A stretch of DNA of 64,000 nucleotides from Lysobacterales bacterium PRO7 (GTDB taxonomy: Bacteria; Pseudomonadota; Gammaproteobacteria; Xanthomonadales; Rhodanobacteraceae), in assembly GCA_021404785.1 (NCBI GenBank), contig QWHH01000005.1:217833-281832 (forward strand), read 5' to 3'. The notes beneath the pieces are model-generated. The model did no database searches. It was not told where the DNA came from and saw only the letters and a list, made by a program, of their open reading frames with translations. Every line of letters begins with the position of its first letter. The first letter of the stretch is position 1. Shown one piece after another: positions 30,338 to 37,966 of this stretch. A program made the position numbers and the translations under genes.

Positions 30338-31236
30338 TCCGTATAGCCGAAACGTTTCAATGCCGCTTCGTCGTCCGACCAGTTTTCGCGCACGCGCACC
30401 CACAGTTGCAGATGCACGCGGCGATCGAAGGCCTTTTCCATGACGCGCCTGGCCGCGCTGCCGATCGCCTTCAACTGCGCGCCGCCGGCGCCGATGACGA
30501 TGGCCTTCTGGCCTTCGCGTTCGACCCAGATCGTCGCATGGATCGTCGCCCGCCCGTCAGCTTCGGAAAACTCGGAGACTTCCACCGTCGCCGCGTAGGG
30601 CAATTCCTGGCCAAGCCGCAGCATCACCTGCTCGCGTACCATCTCCCCGGCAAGAAACCGTTCGCTGCGGTCGGTGAGTTCATCCTCGGCAAAAATTGCT
30701 GCGCCGACCGGCAAACGTGAAATGATGCCGTTGACCAGGTCATCCAGGCCGTCGCGACGCTTCGCCGACACCAGATAAACCGCATCCGGCGCGCGCTCGA
30801 CGCCAATGCGTTCGATGAATGGCAGCAGCGCGGATTTGTCCTTGATCGCATCGACCTTGTTGATCGCAATCAAACGCGGCCGACTCCCGTCCAGCGCGTT
30901 CCATACCTGCGTGTCTTCGGCTGTCCAGCGTCCGGCTTCCACGATCTGCACGGCGACATCGGCTTCGGCAATCGCCTGGCGCGCCGTGCGATTGAGCTGG
31001 CGGTTCATCGCACGACCGCCGCCGCGATGCATCCCGGGCGTATCCAGAAACAGGATCTGTCCCTGCGGGCGCGTGAGGATACCCAGGATGCGGTGGCGCG
31101 TGGTCTGCGGCTTGGGCCCCGCGATGGACAGATGCCAGCCGAGCATGGCGTTGAGCAGTGTCGATTTGCCGACGTTGGGACGGCCGACCAGTGCGGTCGT
31201 GCCACAACGGAAACCCGCGGGATTCGTTTCAGACAT
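30334..31236 (-). CDS. era: GTPase Era
   Basis: Ras-like GTPase with a KH domain that binds the 3' end of 16S rRNA during 30S assembly; 300 residues. G motifs are GRPNVGKST (G1), TTRHRILG region (G2), DTPGMH (G3), NKVD (G4) and SAKR (G5). The KH domain near the C-terminus carries VIGAGGAQLKAIGSAARR. The ATG at 31236 is chosen over an upstream frame that is Arg-rich and overlaps rnc. Its start lies 8 nt inside rnc and its stop overlaps recO: the usual rnc-era-recO arrangement. Confidence 0.97.
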   Translation of the reverse strand: MSETNPAGFRCGTTALVGRPNVGKSTLLNAMLGWHLSIAGPKPQTTRHRILGILTRPQGQILFLDTPGMHRGGGRAMNRQLNRTARQAIAEADVAVQIVEAGRWTAEDTQVWNALDGSRPRLIAINKVDAIKDKSALLPFIERIGVERAPDAVYLVSAKRRDGLDDLVNGIISRLPVGAAIFAEDELTDRSERFLAGEMVREQVMLRLGQELPYAATVEVSEFSEADGRATIHATIWVEREGQKAIVIGAGGAQLKAIGSAARRVMEKAFDRRVHLQLWVRVRENWSDDEAALKRFGYTE

Positions 31237-31891
31237 CGTGCGCCTGCGCAATCCGTTCCAGCGCCGCTGTCGCCGCAGCCTGCTCCGCCGCCCGCCGGCT
31301 GCCACCGCGACCAACGCAGCGCAGGTCGAATGCAGCAACGGCGCAGGTCACATCGAATACCTTGGCGTGATCAGCGCCGCTGGATCCGGTCAGCTCGTAC
31401 AGCGGCAGCGGCAGCCCGCGCCCTTGCAGCAGTTCCTGCAGTTGCGTCTTCGGATCTTTTTCTTGCATGCTGGTCGCAGCGTCCACGCGTGGCTCGAAGA
31501 TGGCGCGCACAACACCGCGACAGGCCTCGAAACCGCCATCCAGATAGCACGCGCCAACCAGCGCCTCGAACGCATCGGCAAGGATCGAATCGCGGCGGAA
31601 TCCACCGGTTTTCAACTCGCCTGGGCCTAGATGCAATTGATCGCCGAGGTCGAGTTCACGCGCGATCTGCGCCAGCGCGCCTTCATTGACCATGCGCGCG
31701 CGCCAGCGGGTAAGCTCGCCTTCGTCGGCGCGCGGAAACCGTGCGTACAGCAGTTCGGCGGCAAACAGGCCGACCAGGGCATCGCCGAGGAACTCCAGGC
31801 GTTCATTGTTGCGCGCGCCGGTGCTGCGATGGCTAAGCGCCTGTTCGCGCAGGGCCAGGTCGCGGAAGGCGTAGCCGAAAGCAGCGCCCAA
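31229..31891 (-). CDS. rnc: Ribonuclease III
   Basis: Double-strand-specific RNase that processes rRNA precursors; 220 residues. The signature NERLEFLGDALVG carries the catalytic acidic residues, and DAFEALVGACYLDGG supplies the second metal-binding Glu. The double-stranded RNA-binding domain follows (about residues 145-215) with KTQLQELLQ and GGSRRAAEQAAATAAL. The only suitable start is TTG at 31891, 2 nt after the stop of the DUF4845 gene; no ATG or GTG fits before the first motif. Confidence 0.95.
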   Translation of the reverse strand: MGAAFGYAFRDLALREQALSHRSTGARNNERLEFLGDALVGLFAAELLYARFPRADEGELTRWRARMVNEGALAQIARELDLGDQLHLGPGELKTGGFRRDSILADAFEALVGACYLDGGFEACRGVVRAIFEPRVDAATSMQEKDPKTQLQELLQGRGLPLPLYELTGSSGADHAKVFDVTCAVAAFDLRCVGRGGSRRAAEQAAATAALERIAQAHDV

Positions 31892-31893
31892 GC

Positions 31894-32274
31894 TCAGTAC
31901 GTCGCGCCCTTGGACAGGTCGATGGTGTAGTTGAAATGCACCAGCAGGTCGATGTTGTACATGAACGGCTTGTCGACGCTGTAGGCAACATTCAGGCTGC
32001 GCTGGCCATTGGCGGTGATCAGGGTGACGGAAGACAGCGGCACGTCGTTTTCATCGACGTACTGCACATCGAATATCGGTTCAAGCTTGCGCCGGATTTC
32101 CTCGATGCCCATGTTCTGGATTCCGGCGTCGCTCTGCAACGACTTCAGCGACTTGACCACGCTGAAGTACTCGGTATAAACCGGTACCAGCTTCATCGCC
32201 GCGTAGGCGAAGAAACCGACAATGACAAGAACGATGGCGAAGCCAATCAGGGTAATGCCGTACTGCTTACGCAT
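31894..32274 (-). CDS. DUF4845 membrane protein
   Basis: A 126-residue protein with one N-terminal transmembrane helix (MRKQYGITLIGFAIVLVIVG) and a periplasmic domain. This fits the DUF4845 family found between lepB and rnc in many gamma- and betaproteobacteria. The leader-like Gly-(I/L)-Thr-Leu-Ile start resembles type IV pilin leaders, although no pilin role is established. The start at 32274 has GAGGA 5 nt upstream; an ATG four codons earlier overlaps the lepB stop. Function is unknown; the setting suggests envelope or secretion. Confidence 0.85.
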   Translation of the reverse strand: MRKQYGITLIGFAIVLVIVGFFAYAAMKLVPVYTEYFSVVKSLKSLQSDAGIQNMGIEEIRRKLEPIFDVQYVDENDVPLSSVTLITANGQRSLNVAYSVDKPFMYNIDLLVHFNYTIDLSKGATY

Positions 32275-32282
32275 GGCCGTCC

Positions 32283-33179
32283 TCATTTGATCAAAGTACC
32301 AATTCGCTTGAATTCGATGCCGTTGTCCCAGTTCATCCAGATCAGAAAGGCCTTGCCGACCAGGTTCTTTTCCGGAACGAAGCCCCAGTAACGGCCATCC
32401 TCGCTATTGTCGCGATTATCCCCCATTGCGAAATAGTGTCCAGCGGGCACCACCCAGGTGCCTTCGCGACCCGGCGGCAGGAAATTGGATTCCAGGATCT
32501 GGTGGCGCACGCTGCCCAGTGTTTCCTCATGGATCTCGGCGCCAGCCATGCGCCGGCCTTCGTCGCCGGATCCAACGAATGGCCCGACGTCGGTCTGTGC
32601 CATTTCCTGCCCGTTCACGTACAAGGTCTTGTTGCGGTAGGTAATGGTGTCGCCGGGTAGGCCGATCACGCGCTTGATGTAGTCAAGCCGTGGCACCGGG
32701 CTGATCGGGAATTCGCAAGGTTTGCCACTGCGCACGGGTTTGCCATTGACGCTGCAGGAAAATCCCGGGTACTTGAACACGAATACATCGCCACGATGCG
32801 GCTCGTCGATGTCAACGATTCGGGTGCCAAGTACCGGCAGGCGCAGGCCGTAGGCAAACTTGTTGACGAGGATGAAATCCCCGACCAGCAAGGTCGGCAT
32901 CATCGAGCCGGACGGAATCTTGAACGGCTCGGCGATGAACGAACGGAACAGCAGCACGATCAGGATGACCGGGAAGAACGAGCGCGCATATTCGACCAGC
33001 ATCGGTTCGCGCAGTGCCTCGGCAGCGCGTTGCTCGCGTTCGGACTTGTTGCCGGCGGCAGTTGCGAGTGCCTGCGCGCGTGCTGCGCGCCCGCGCGCGA
33101 AGAACAGGCGGTCGATCAGCCAGATCACGCCGGTGACGGCGGTCAGCACGACCAGCAACAGGGCGAAATCGAATTCCAT
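32283..33179 (-). CDS. lepB: Signal peptidase I
   Basis: Inner-membrane serine protease that removes Sec and Tat signal peptides; 298 residues. Two N-terminal membrane segments (about residues 5-25 and 68-85) precede box B PSGSMMPTLLVGD (nucleophile Ser). Box D DYIKRVIGLPGD supplies the general-base Lys, and box E reads MGDNRDNSEDGRYWG. A Cys-containing insert (FSCSVNGK ... KPCEF) could form a disulphide as in E. coli LepB. It lies 9 nt after lepA and overlaps the DUF4845 gene region slightly. Confidence 0.97.
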   Translation of the reverse strand: MEFDFALLLVVLTAVTGVIWLIDRLFFARGRAARAQALATAAGNKSEREQRAAEALREPMLVEYARSFFPVILIVLLFRSFIAEPFKIPSGSMMPTLLVGDFILVNKFAYGLRLPVLGTRIVDIDEPHRGDVFVFKYPGFSCSVNGKPVRSGKPCEFPISPVPRLDYIKRVIGLPGDTITYRNKTLYVNGQEMAQTDVGPFVGSGDEGRRMAGAEIHEETLGSVRHQILESNFLPPGREGTWVVPAGHYFAMGDNRDNSEDGRYWGFVPEKNLVGKAFLIWMNWDNGIEFKRIGTLIK

Positions 33180-33188
33180 CGGATTTCC

Positions 33189-34979
33189 TTATTTGTCCAT
33201 CTGCAACACGGCGAGAAAAGCTTCCTGCGGTATGTCGACATTGCCGACCTGCTTCATCCGCTTCTTGCCTTCTTTCTGCTTTTCGAGCAACTTGCGCTTG
33301 CGCGTGGCGTCGCCACCGTAGCACTTGGCGAGTACGTTCTTGCGCAGCGCCTTGACGCTGGAGCGCGCGATGATCTGTGCGCCGATCGCAGCCTGGATTG
33401 CCACGTCGAACTGCTGGCGCGGGATCAGTTCCTTCATCTTCTCGACCAGTTCACGGCCACGGCGATCGGCGCTGGAACGATGCAGGATCAGGCTCAGTGC
33501 ATCGACGCGATTACCATTGACGAGAACGTCCACGCGTACCAGCGGCGCGGCCTGAAAGCGTTCAAGATGGTATTCCATCGACGCATAGCCGCGCGACACT
33601 GATTTGAGTTTGTCGAAAAAGTCGAGCACGACTTCGGCCAATGGCAGCTCGTAACTGATCTGCACCTGGCTCGCCATGTAGTGGATGGAGCGCTGCACGC
33701 CCCGTTTTTCTTCGCACAGCTTGATGATGTTACCGATGTATTCCGGCGGCGTGAGGATGTTGGCAACAATGACCGGTTCGCGGATTTCCTCGATGTAATT
33801 CACTGCGGGCATCTTGGCAGGATTGTCGAGCGGCATTGTCGTACCGTCGGTCTTGAGAATTTCGTAGACCACAGTCGGCGCAGTGGTGATGAGATTCAAA
33901 TCGTATTCGCGCTCAAGCCGTTCCTGGATGATCTCCATGTGCAACAAACCAAGGAACCCGCAGCGGAAGCCGAAACCCATCGCTTCGGAGGATTCCGGCT
34001 CAAACACCAGCGCGGCGTCGTTGAGCTTGAGCTTTTCCAGCGCCTCGCGCAGCGCCGGATAGTCGTCCGCCGACACCGGAAACAACCCGGCGAACACGCG
34101 TGGCTGCATTTTCTTGAAGCCCGGCAGCGGATGCGGCGCAGGTTTGGAAGCGGACGTCAACGTGTCGCCGACCGGTGCGCCGTGCACGTCCTTGATCGAG
34201 GCGGTAACCCAGCCGACCTCGCCTGCGCGCAGCGCATCTTTCGCAAGCCGCTTGGGCGTGAAAACGCCAACCGATTCAACTTCGTGCGCGCGACCGGTCG
34301 ACATCACCAGCAGCTTGTCGCGCGGCTTGATCTCGCCCTGCATCACGCGCACCAGCGAAACCACGCCAAGGTAGTTGTCGAACCAGGAGTCGATGATCAA
34401 TGCCTGCAAGCGATCGGTGTCGCCTGGTTTCGGCGGCGGGATGCGCGCGACGATGGCTTCGAGGACGTCGCCAACGTTGAGTCCGGTCTTCGCGCTGATC
34501 GCGATGGCGTCACTGGCGTCGATGCCGATGACGGCTTCGATCTCTTCCTTGACCTTGTCGACGTCGGCGGTCGGCAGGTCGATCTTGTTCAACACCGGCA
34601 CCACTTCCAGGCCAAGCTCGACTGCGGTGTAGCAATTGGCCACCGACTGCGCTTCCACACCCTGCGCCGCATCGACCACGAGCAAGGCACCTTCGCAGGC
34701 CGATAGCGAGCGGCTGACTTCGTAGGAAAAATCCACGTGGCCAGGCGTGTCAATGAAGTTGAACTGGTAGGTCTTGCCATCGCGCGCCGTGTACGGCAGC
34801 GACACCGACTGCGCCTTGATGGTGATGCCGCGCTCGCGCTCAATCGGGTTCGAATCCAGCACTTGGGCTTCCATCTCGCGCGCTTCCAACCCGCCGCACA
34901 TCTGGATGATGCGGTCGGCGAGCGTGGATTTGCCGTGATCGACGTGGGCGATGATGGAGAAGTTGCGAATCAGGTTCAT
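33189..34979 (-). CDS. lepA: Elongation factor 4
   Basis: Translational GTPase of 596 residues that acts on stalled or mistranslocated ribosomes. G1 is [14 protein letters not shown]3 [12 protein letters not shown] and G4 NKIDLP. The domain order is that of EF-G without domain IV, plus the LepA-specific C-terminal domain, ending near [20 protein letters not shown]. The ATG at 34979 aligns exactly with E. coli LepA; the frame is open upstream through the repeat region but that part is not coding. It is paired with lepB downstream as usual. Confidence 0.97.
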   Translation of the reverse strand: MNLIRNFSIIAHVDHGKSTLADRIIQMCGGLEAREMEAQVLDSNPIERERGITIKAQSVSLPYTARDGKTYQFNFIDTPGHVDFSYEVSRSLSACEGALLVVDAAQGVEAQSVANCYTAVELGLEVVPVLNKIDLPTADVDKVKEEIEAVIGIDASDAIAISAKTGLNVGDVLEAIVARIPPPKPGDTDRLQALIIDSWFDNYLGVVSLVRVMQGEIKPRDKLLVMSTGRAHEVESVGVFTPKRLAKDALRAGEVGWVTASIKDVHGAPVGDTLTSASKPAPHPLPGFKKMQPRVFAGLFPVSADDYPALREALEKLKLNDAALVFEPESSEAMGFGFRCGFLGLLHMEIIQERLEREYDLNLITTAPTVVYEILKTDGTTMPLDNPAKMPAVNYIEEIREPVIVANILTPPEYIGNIIKLCEEKRGVQRSIHYMASQVQISYELPLAEVVLDFFDKLKSVSRGYASMEYHLERFQAAPLVRVDVLVNGNRVDALSLILHRSSADRRGRELVEKMKELIPRQQFDVAIQAAIGAQIIARSSVKALRKNVLAKCYGGDATRKRKLLEKQKEGKKRMKQVGNVDIPQEAFLAVLQMDK

Positions 34980-35065
34980 GCGGCTGGCTGCGGCCGCAGG
35001 CCAGACCGGCGCGGCAAAGCGGGCATTATCGCAGAATGGACGGGTTTGCGCCTTGCTCGGGTTTT

Positions 35066-35181
35066 CCCTTCCCCCGTTTGCGGGAGCAGGTGGCGCGTAG
35101 CGCCGGATGAGGGGAAATTCGAGAAGTCGCTGCAAAACTTCCCCTCACCCCAACCCTCTCCCGCCAGCGGGAGAGGGGGAA
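35066..35181. repeat. REP-like palindrome block between mucD and lepA
   Basis: The right hairpin is CCCTCTCCCGC-CA-GCGGGAGAGGG at 35154-35177, preceded by CCCCTCACCCCAAC. A weaker facing hairpin with CCCG-TTTG-CGGG lies on the left, near 35073-35084. The layout is the same as the block at 23688-23804. It fills most of the 208-bp gap between mucD and lepA and could attenuate or stabilise the operon transcript. Confidence 0.85.
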
Positions 35182-35187
35182 GAACAT

Positions 35188-36612
35188 TCAACCCTTGCTC
35201 TTGGGCACCGTCACCGCCACGAACTGGGTCGCATCGCCGCGGCGCATCAGCAGCATCACGGATTCGCCGGGCTTTACGTCCTTCGTCGCGGCATTGAACT
35301 CTGCCGCCGACTTCACGGACGTGCGCCCGACCATCATGACCACGTCGCCGGGCTGGAGTCCGCTACGCTGCGCCGCGCCGCCACGCACGTCGGTGACAAC
35401 CACGCCCTGCCCGTCCTTGATGCCGAGCTGCTTGCGCTGCTCGGCGGTCATGTCGTCGACAACGATACCCAGCGCATTCGCGGACTTCGCCTTGGCGCCG
35501 CCGGTGCTGGCGAACTGGCTCTTGTCCTGCGGCAATTCGCCGACTGTCACCGGCAGGGTCAGGTTTTTGCCGGCGCGGAAAATCTTGAGTTCGGCCTTGG
35601 TGCCGGGCTTGGTGTTGCCCACCAGTGGTGGCAGGTCGGAAGATTGGTCGATGGCATGGCCGTCGAACGCGAGGATCACGTCCTGCACCTGTACCCCGGC
35701 CTTGTCCGCGCCGCTACCCGGCGTGACATTGGCGACCAGCGCGCCTTCGGCGCTCGGCAGGCCCAGGCTCTGTGCCATCGCGCGGTCGATGTTCTGGATC
35801 TGCACGCCGATCATGCCGCGCGAAACATGGCCGTATTGCTTGAGCTGCTCGACCGTGTTCATCGCGATGTTGATCGGAATCGCCAGGGAAATACCGACCG
35901 AGCTGCCGGTGTTGCTGACGATCTGCGAATTGACGCCAACGACCTGCCCGTCCATGTTGAACAACGGCCCTCCGGAATTGCCGCGATTGATCGGCACGTC
36001 GGTCTGGATGAACGGAACGTACTGCTGGTCGGCGCCGCCAAAACCGCGGCCGACGTAGCTGACGATGCCGTGCGTAACCGAGTGATCGAATCCGAACGGC
36101 GAGCCGATCGCCACCACCCACTGGCCGGGCTTGAGCTTGCTCGAATCGCCGATTGCGACGGTCGGCAGGCCGGTCGCATCGACCTTGAGCAATGCGATGT
36201 CCGAATCGACGTCGGTGCCGATCACCTTGGCATCGAGTTCGCGACGGTCGGACAGACGCACCACGATCTGGTCAGCGCCGTCGACGACATGGTTGTTGGT
36301 CAGCACATAGCCGTCCGCGGAAATGATGAAGCCCGAGCCCATTGACACGCGCGTGCCGTCGAAGCGCGGATGGCCGCCGCCCGGGCCTTGCGGGCCGAAG
36401 AAGCGTCGGAAAATCTCCGGCACGTCCTGCGGGTCGATCTGGTTGCCCTGCGCATCGTCGTTGCCGGTATGCGTGGCCTTGATGTTGACCACTGCGGGTG
36501 CGTTTTTCTGCACCAACTGGGTGAAATCCGGCAGTTGCTGAGCGAACGCGCCGGCGCTGAGCAGGGCCAGCGCGAACAAGGAAGTTAGCTTGTACATGGC
36601 GAACTTGTGCAT
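35188..36612 (-). CDS. mucD: DegP/MucD-type periplasmic serine protease
   Basis: HtrA-family periplasmic protease/chaperone of 474 residues with an N-terminal signal peptide ending at about AGAFA-QQ. The catalytic triad is complete: His108 in LTNNHVVDG, Asp138 in DVDSDIALLK, Ser213 in NRGNSGGPLFN. Two PDZ domains follow (about 255-350 and 375-465). The start has AAGGA 7 nt upstream. It lies third in the rpoE-rseA-mucD group, matching the algU-mucABCD logic of sigma-E envelope-stress control, so it is probably induced by misfolded outer-membrane proteins. Confidence 0.94.
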   Translation of the reverse strand: MHKFAMYKLTSLFALALLSAGAFAQQLPDFTQLVQKNAPAVVNIKATHTGNDDAQGNQIDPQDVPEIFRRFFGPQGPGGGHPRFDGTRVSMGSGFIISADGYVLTNNHVVDGADQIVVRLSDRRELDAKVIGTDVDSDIALLKVDATGLPTVAIGDSSKLKPGQWVVAIGSPFGFDHSVTHGIVSYVGRGFGGADQQYVPFIQTDVPINRGNSGGPLFNMDGQVVGVNSQIVSNTGSSVGISLAIPINIAMNTVEQLKQYGHVSRGMIGVQIQNIDRAMAQSLGLPSAEGALVANVTPGSGADKAGVQVQDVILAFDGHAIDQSSDLPPLVGNTKPGTKAELKIFRAGKNLTLPVTVGELPQDKSQFASTGGAKAKSANALGIVVDDMTAEQRKQLGIKDGQGVVVTDVRGGAAQRSGLQPGDVVMMVGRTSVKSAAEFNAATKDVKPGESVMLLMRRGDATQFVAVTVPKSKG

Positions 36613-36693
36613 GGATGCATCCTTCATGTCAGTCGATTCGTGGCGTGCGCAACCCCGGCGAAACCGTCGCCGTCGTGCGCGGAAAATCGGTAG

Positions 36694-37281
36694 CTACCGC
36701 TGCTGCGCGGGTGCCGCGGCGGGTGCCTGTGGCGGTTGGATCAGCAGCACATACGGCGCCTGCACCTGTGCATTCGACAGCAAGCCTTCGGCGTAACGCA
36801 TGCGCTGGTCGTAGCGCGGCAGTGAAATCACGCTGGTGTCGAAACTGGCCGGCTGCGCGTAATCGAAACTGGGCGCAATCGGCATGAACACGTTCTGCGA
36901 ACGCTGCGCCGGAATGGCCGGAACCGACGCAATGGCGGCAACCGGCGCAGACGACTGGATCGCCGGGCGCGTGCCAACCAGTGCGATCACCGCCACCGCC
37001 GCGGCGATGGCGCCGCCGCCGGCCCAACGCAGGACGCGTACGCCAAGGCCAGTGCCCGACGCTTGCGCCGACACGGCCGTCAGCACGCGATCGGCGAAAC
37101 CGGCATCAACCGGAACGAACACGGCCTCGCGCCGCAGCACCGCGCCGGCCAACTGGTAGCGCGACCAGCTCTGAGCGAGTTGGGCGTCCGTATCGAGGCC
37201 GCGCAGCAGGAAACGCATCTGGTCCTTGGGCAGTTCGCCGTCCATCAGGGCGGAAAGTTGTTCGCGCAATGCCTGGCTCAT
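36694..37281 (-). CDS. rseA: Anti-sigma-E factor RseA/MucA
   Basis: A 195-residue single-pass inner-membrane protein. The N-terminal domain (MSQALREQLSALMDGELPKD ... WSRYQLAGAVLR) is the RseA_N fold that holds sigma-E inactive. One hydrophobic helix (about residues 87-103) leads to a Pro/Ala/Gln-rich periplasmic part, which would be cut by DegS- and RseP-type proteases under stress. The ATG overlaps the rpoE stop as ATGA, giving stoichiometric coupling. No separate rseB gene follows; mucD comes next. Confidence 0.88.
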   Translation of the reverse strand: MSQALREQLSALMDGELPKDQMRFLLRGLDTDAQLAQSWSRYQLAGAVLRREAVFVPVDAGFADRVLTAVSAQASGTGLGVRVLRWAGGGAIAAAVAVIALVGTRPAIQSSAPVAAIASVPAIPAQRSQNVFMPIAPSFDYAQPASFDTSVISLPRYDQRMRYAEGLLSNAQVQAPYVLLIQPPQAPAAAPAQQR

Positions 37282-37874
37282 GGTTCGCTCACCTTCGCGT
37301 CCGTCAACAACGGGCGCAGTTTTTCGTCGATCGCATCGCGCGCCCGGAAGATGCGGGAACGCACGGTGCCGATCGGACAGTTCATCTTTTCGGCGATTTC
37401 CTCATAACTCAATCCGTCGACCTCGCGCAGGGTAATCGCGGTCTTCAGGTCGTCGGGCAAGGCTTCGACCGTGGCGAACACGGTTTGTTCAATTTCCTGG
37501 CGCATCAATTCATGCTCGGGCGTGGCGCGGTCCTTCAGACGCATGCCGCCGTCAAGCTGGACGGCATCGTCGATGGCAATGTCGCCCGCCGGCGGGCGAC
37601 GGCCCTGCGCGACGAGGTGGTTTTTTGCGGTATTGGTCGCGATCTTGTACATCCACGTGTAAAACTGGCTGTCGCCTCGAAACGCCGCGATCGCACGATA
37701 GGCGCGCATGAACGCGTCTTGCGCCACGTCCTGGCATTCGCTCCAATCCGAGACGTAGCGCGAAATCACGCCGATCACCTTGTGCTGATACTTGCGCACC
37801 AGCAAATCGAACGCGCGCTTTTCTCCTTTCTGCACCCGTTCGACCAGGGCCAGGTCCGACTCGTTGTCGCCCAT
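37278..37874 (-). CDS. rpoE: RNA polymerase sigma factor RpoE
   Basis: ECF sigma factor of 198 residues for envelope stress. Region 2 contains KYQHKVIGVISRYV, DVAQDAFMRAYRAI and FRGDSQFYTWMYKIATNTAKN (quoted in overlapping parts; promoter melting and -10 recognition). Region 4 has LREVDGLSYEEIAEKM and GTVRSRIFRARDAI for -35 binding. It heads the operon rpoE-rseA-mucD-lepA-lepB-DUF4845-rnc-era-recO and has a matching sigma-E promoter 44 bp upstream, so autoregulation is likely. Confidence 0.97.
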   Translation of the reverse strand: MGDNESDLALVERVQKGEKRAFDLLVRKYQHKVIGVISRYVSDWSECQDVAQDAFMRAYRAIAAFRGDSQFYTWMYKIATNTAKNHLVAQGRRPPAGDIAIDDAVQLDGGMRLKDRATPEHELMRQEIEQTVFATVEALPDDLKTAITLREVDGLSYEEIAEKMNCPIGTVRSRIFRARDAIDEKLRPLLTDAKVSEP

Positions 37875-37917
37875 CCGGGCATTACTCCTGTAGTGGCGTC
37901 CCGGTCACGCCGGGCAC

Positions 37918-37944
37918 ATAGACAAAACCGCGGCAAACAAGTTC
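37918..37944 (-). promoter_or_regulatory. Putative sigma-E autoregulatory promoter of rpoE
   Basis: Minus strand: GAACTT (37944-37939), 16-bp spacer, TCTAT (37922-37918). This agrees with the E. coli sigma-E consensus GAACTT-N16/17-TCTGA and lies 44 bp before the rpoE start. Recognition by the RpoE encoded here is inferred. Confidence 0.7.
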
Positions 37945-37966
37945 ACTCGCCCATCCGCGATACGGA

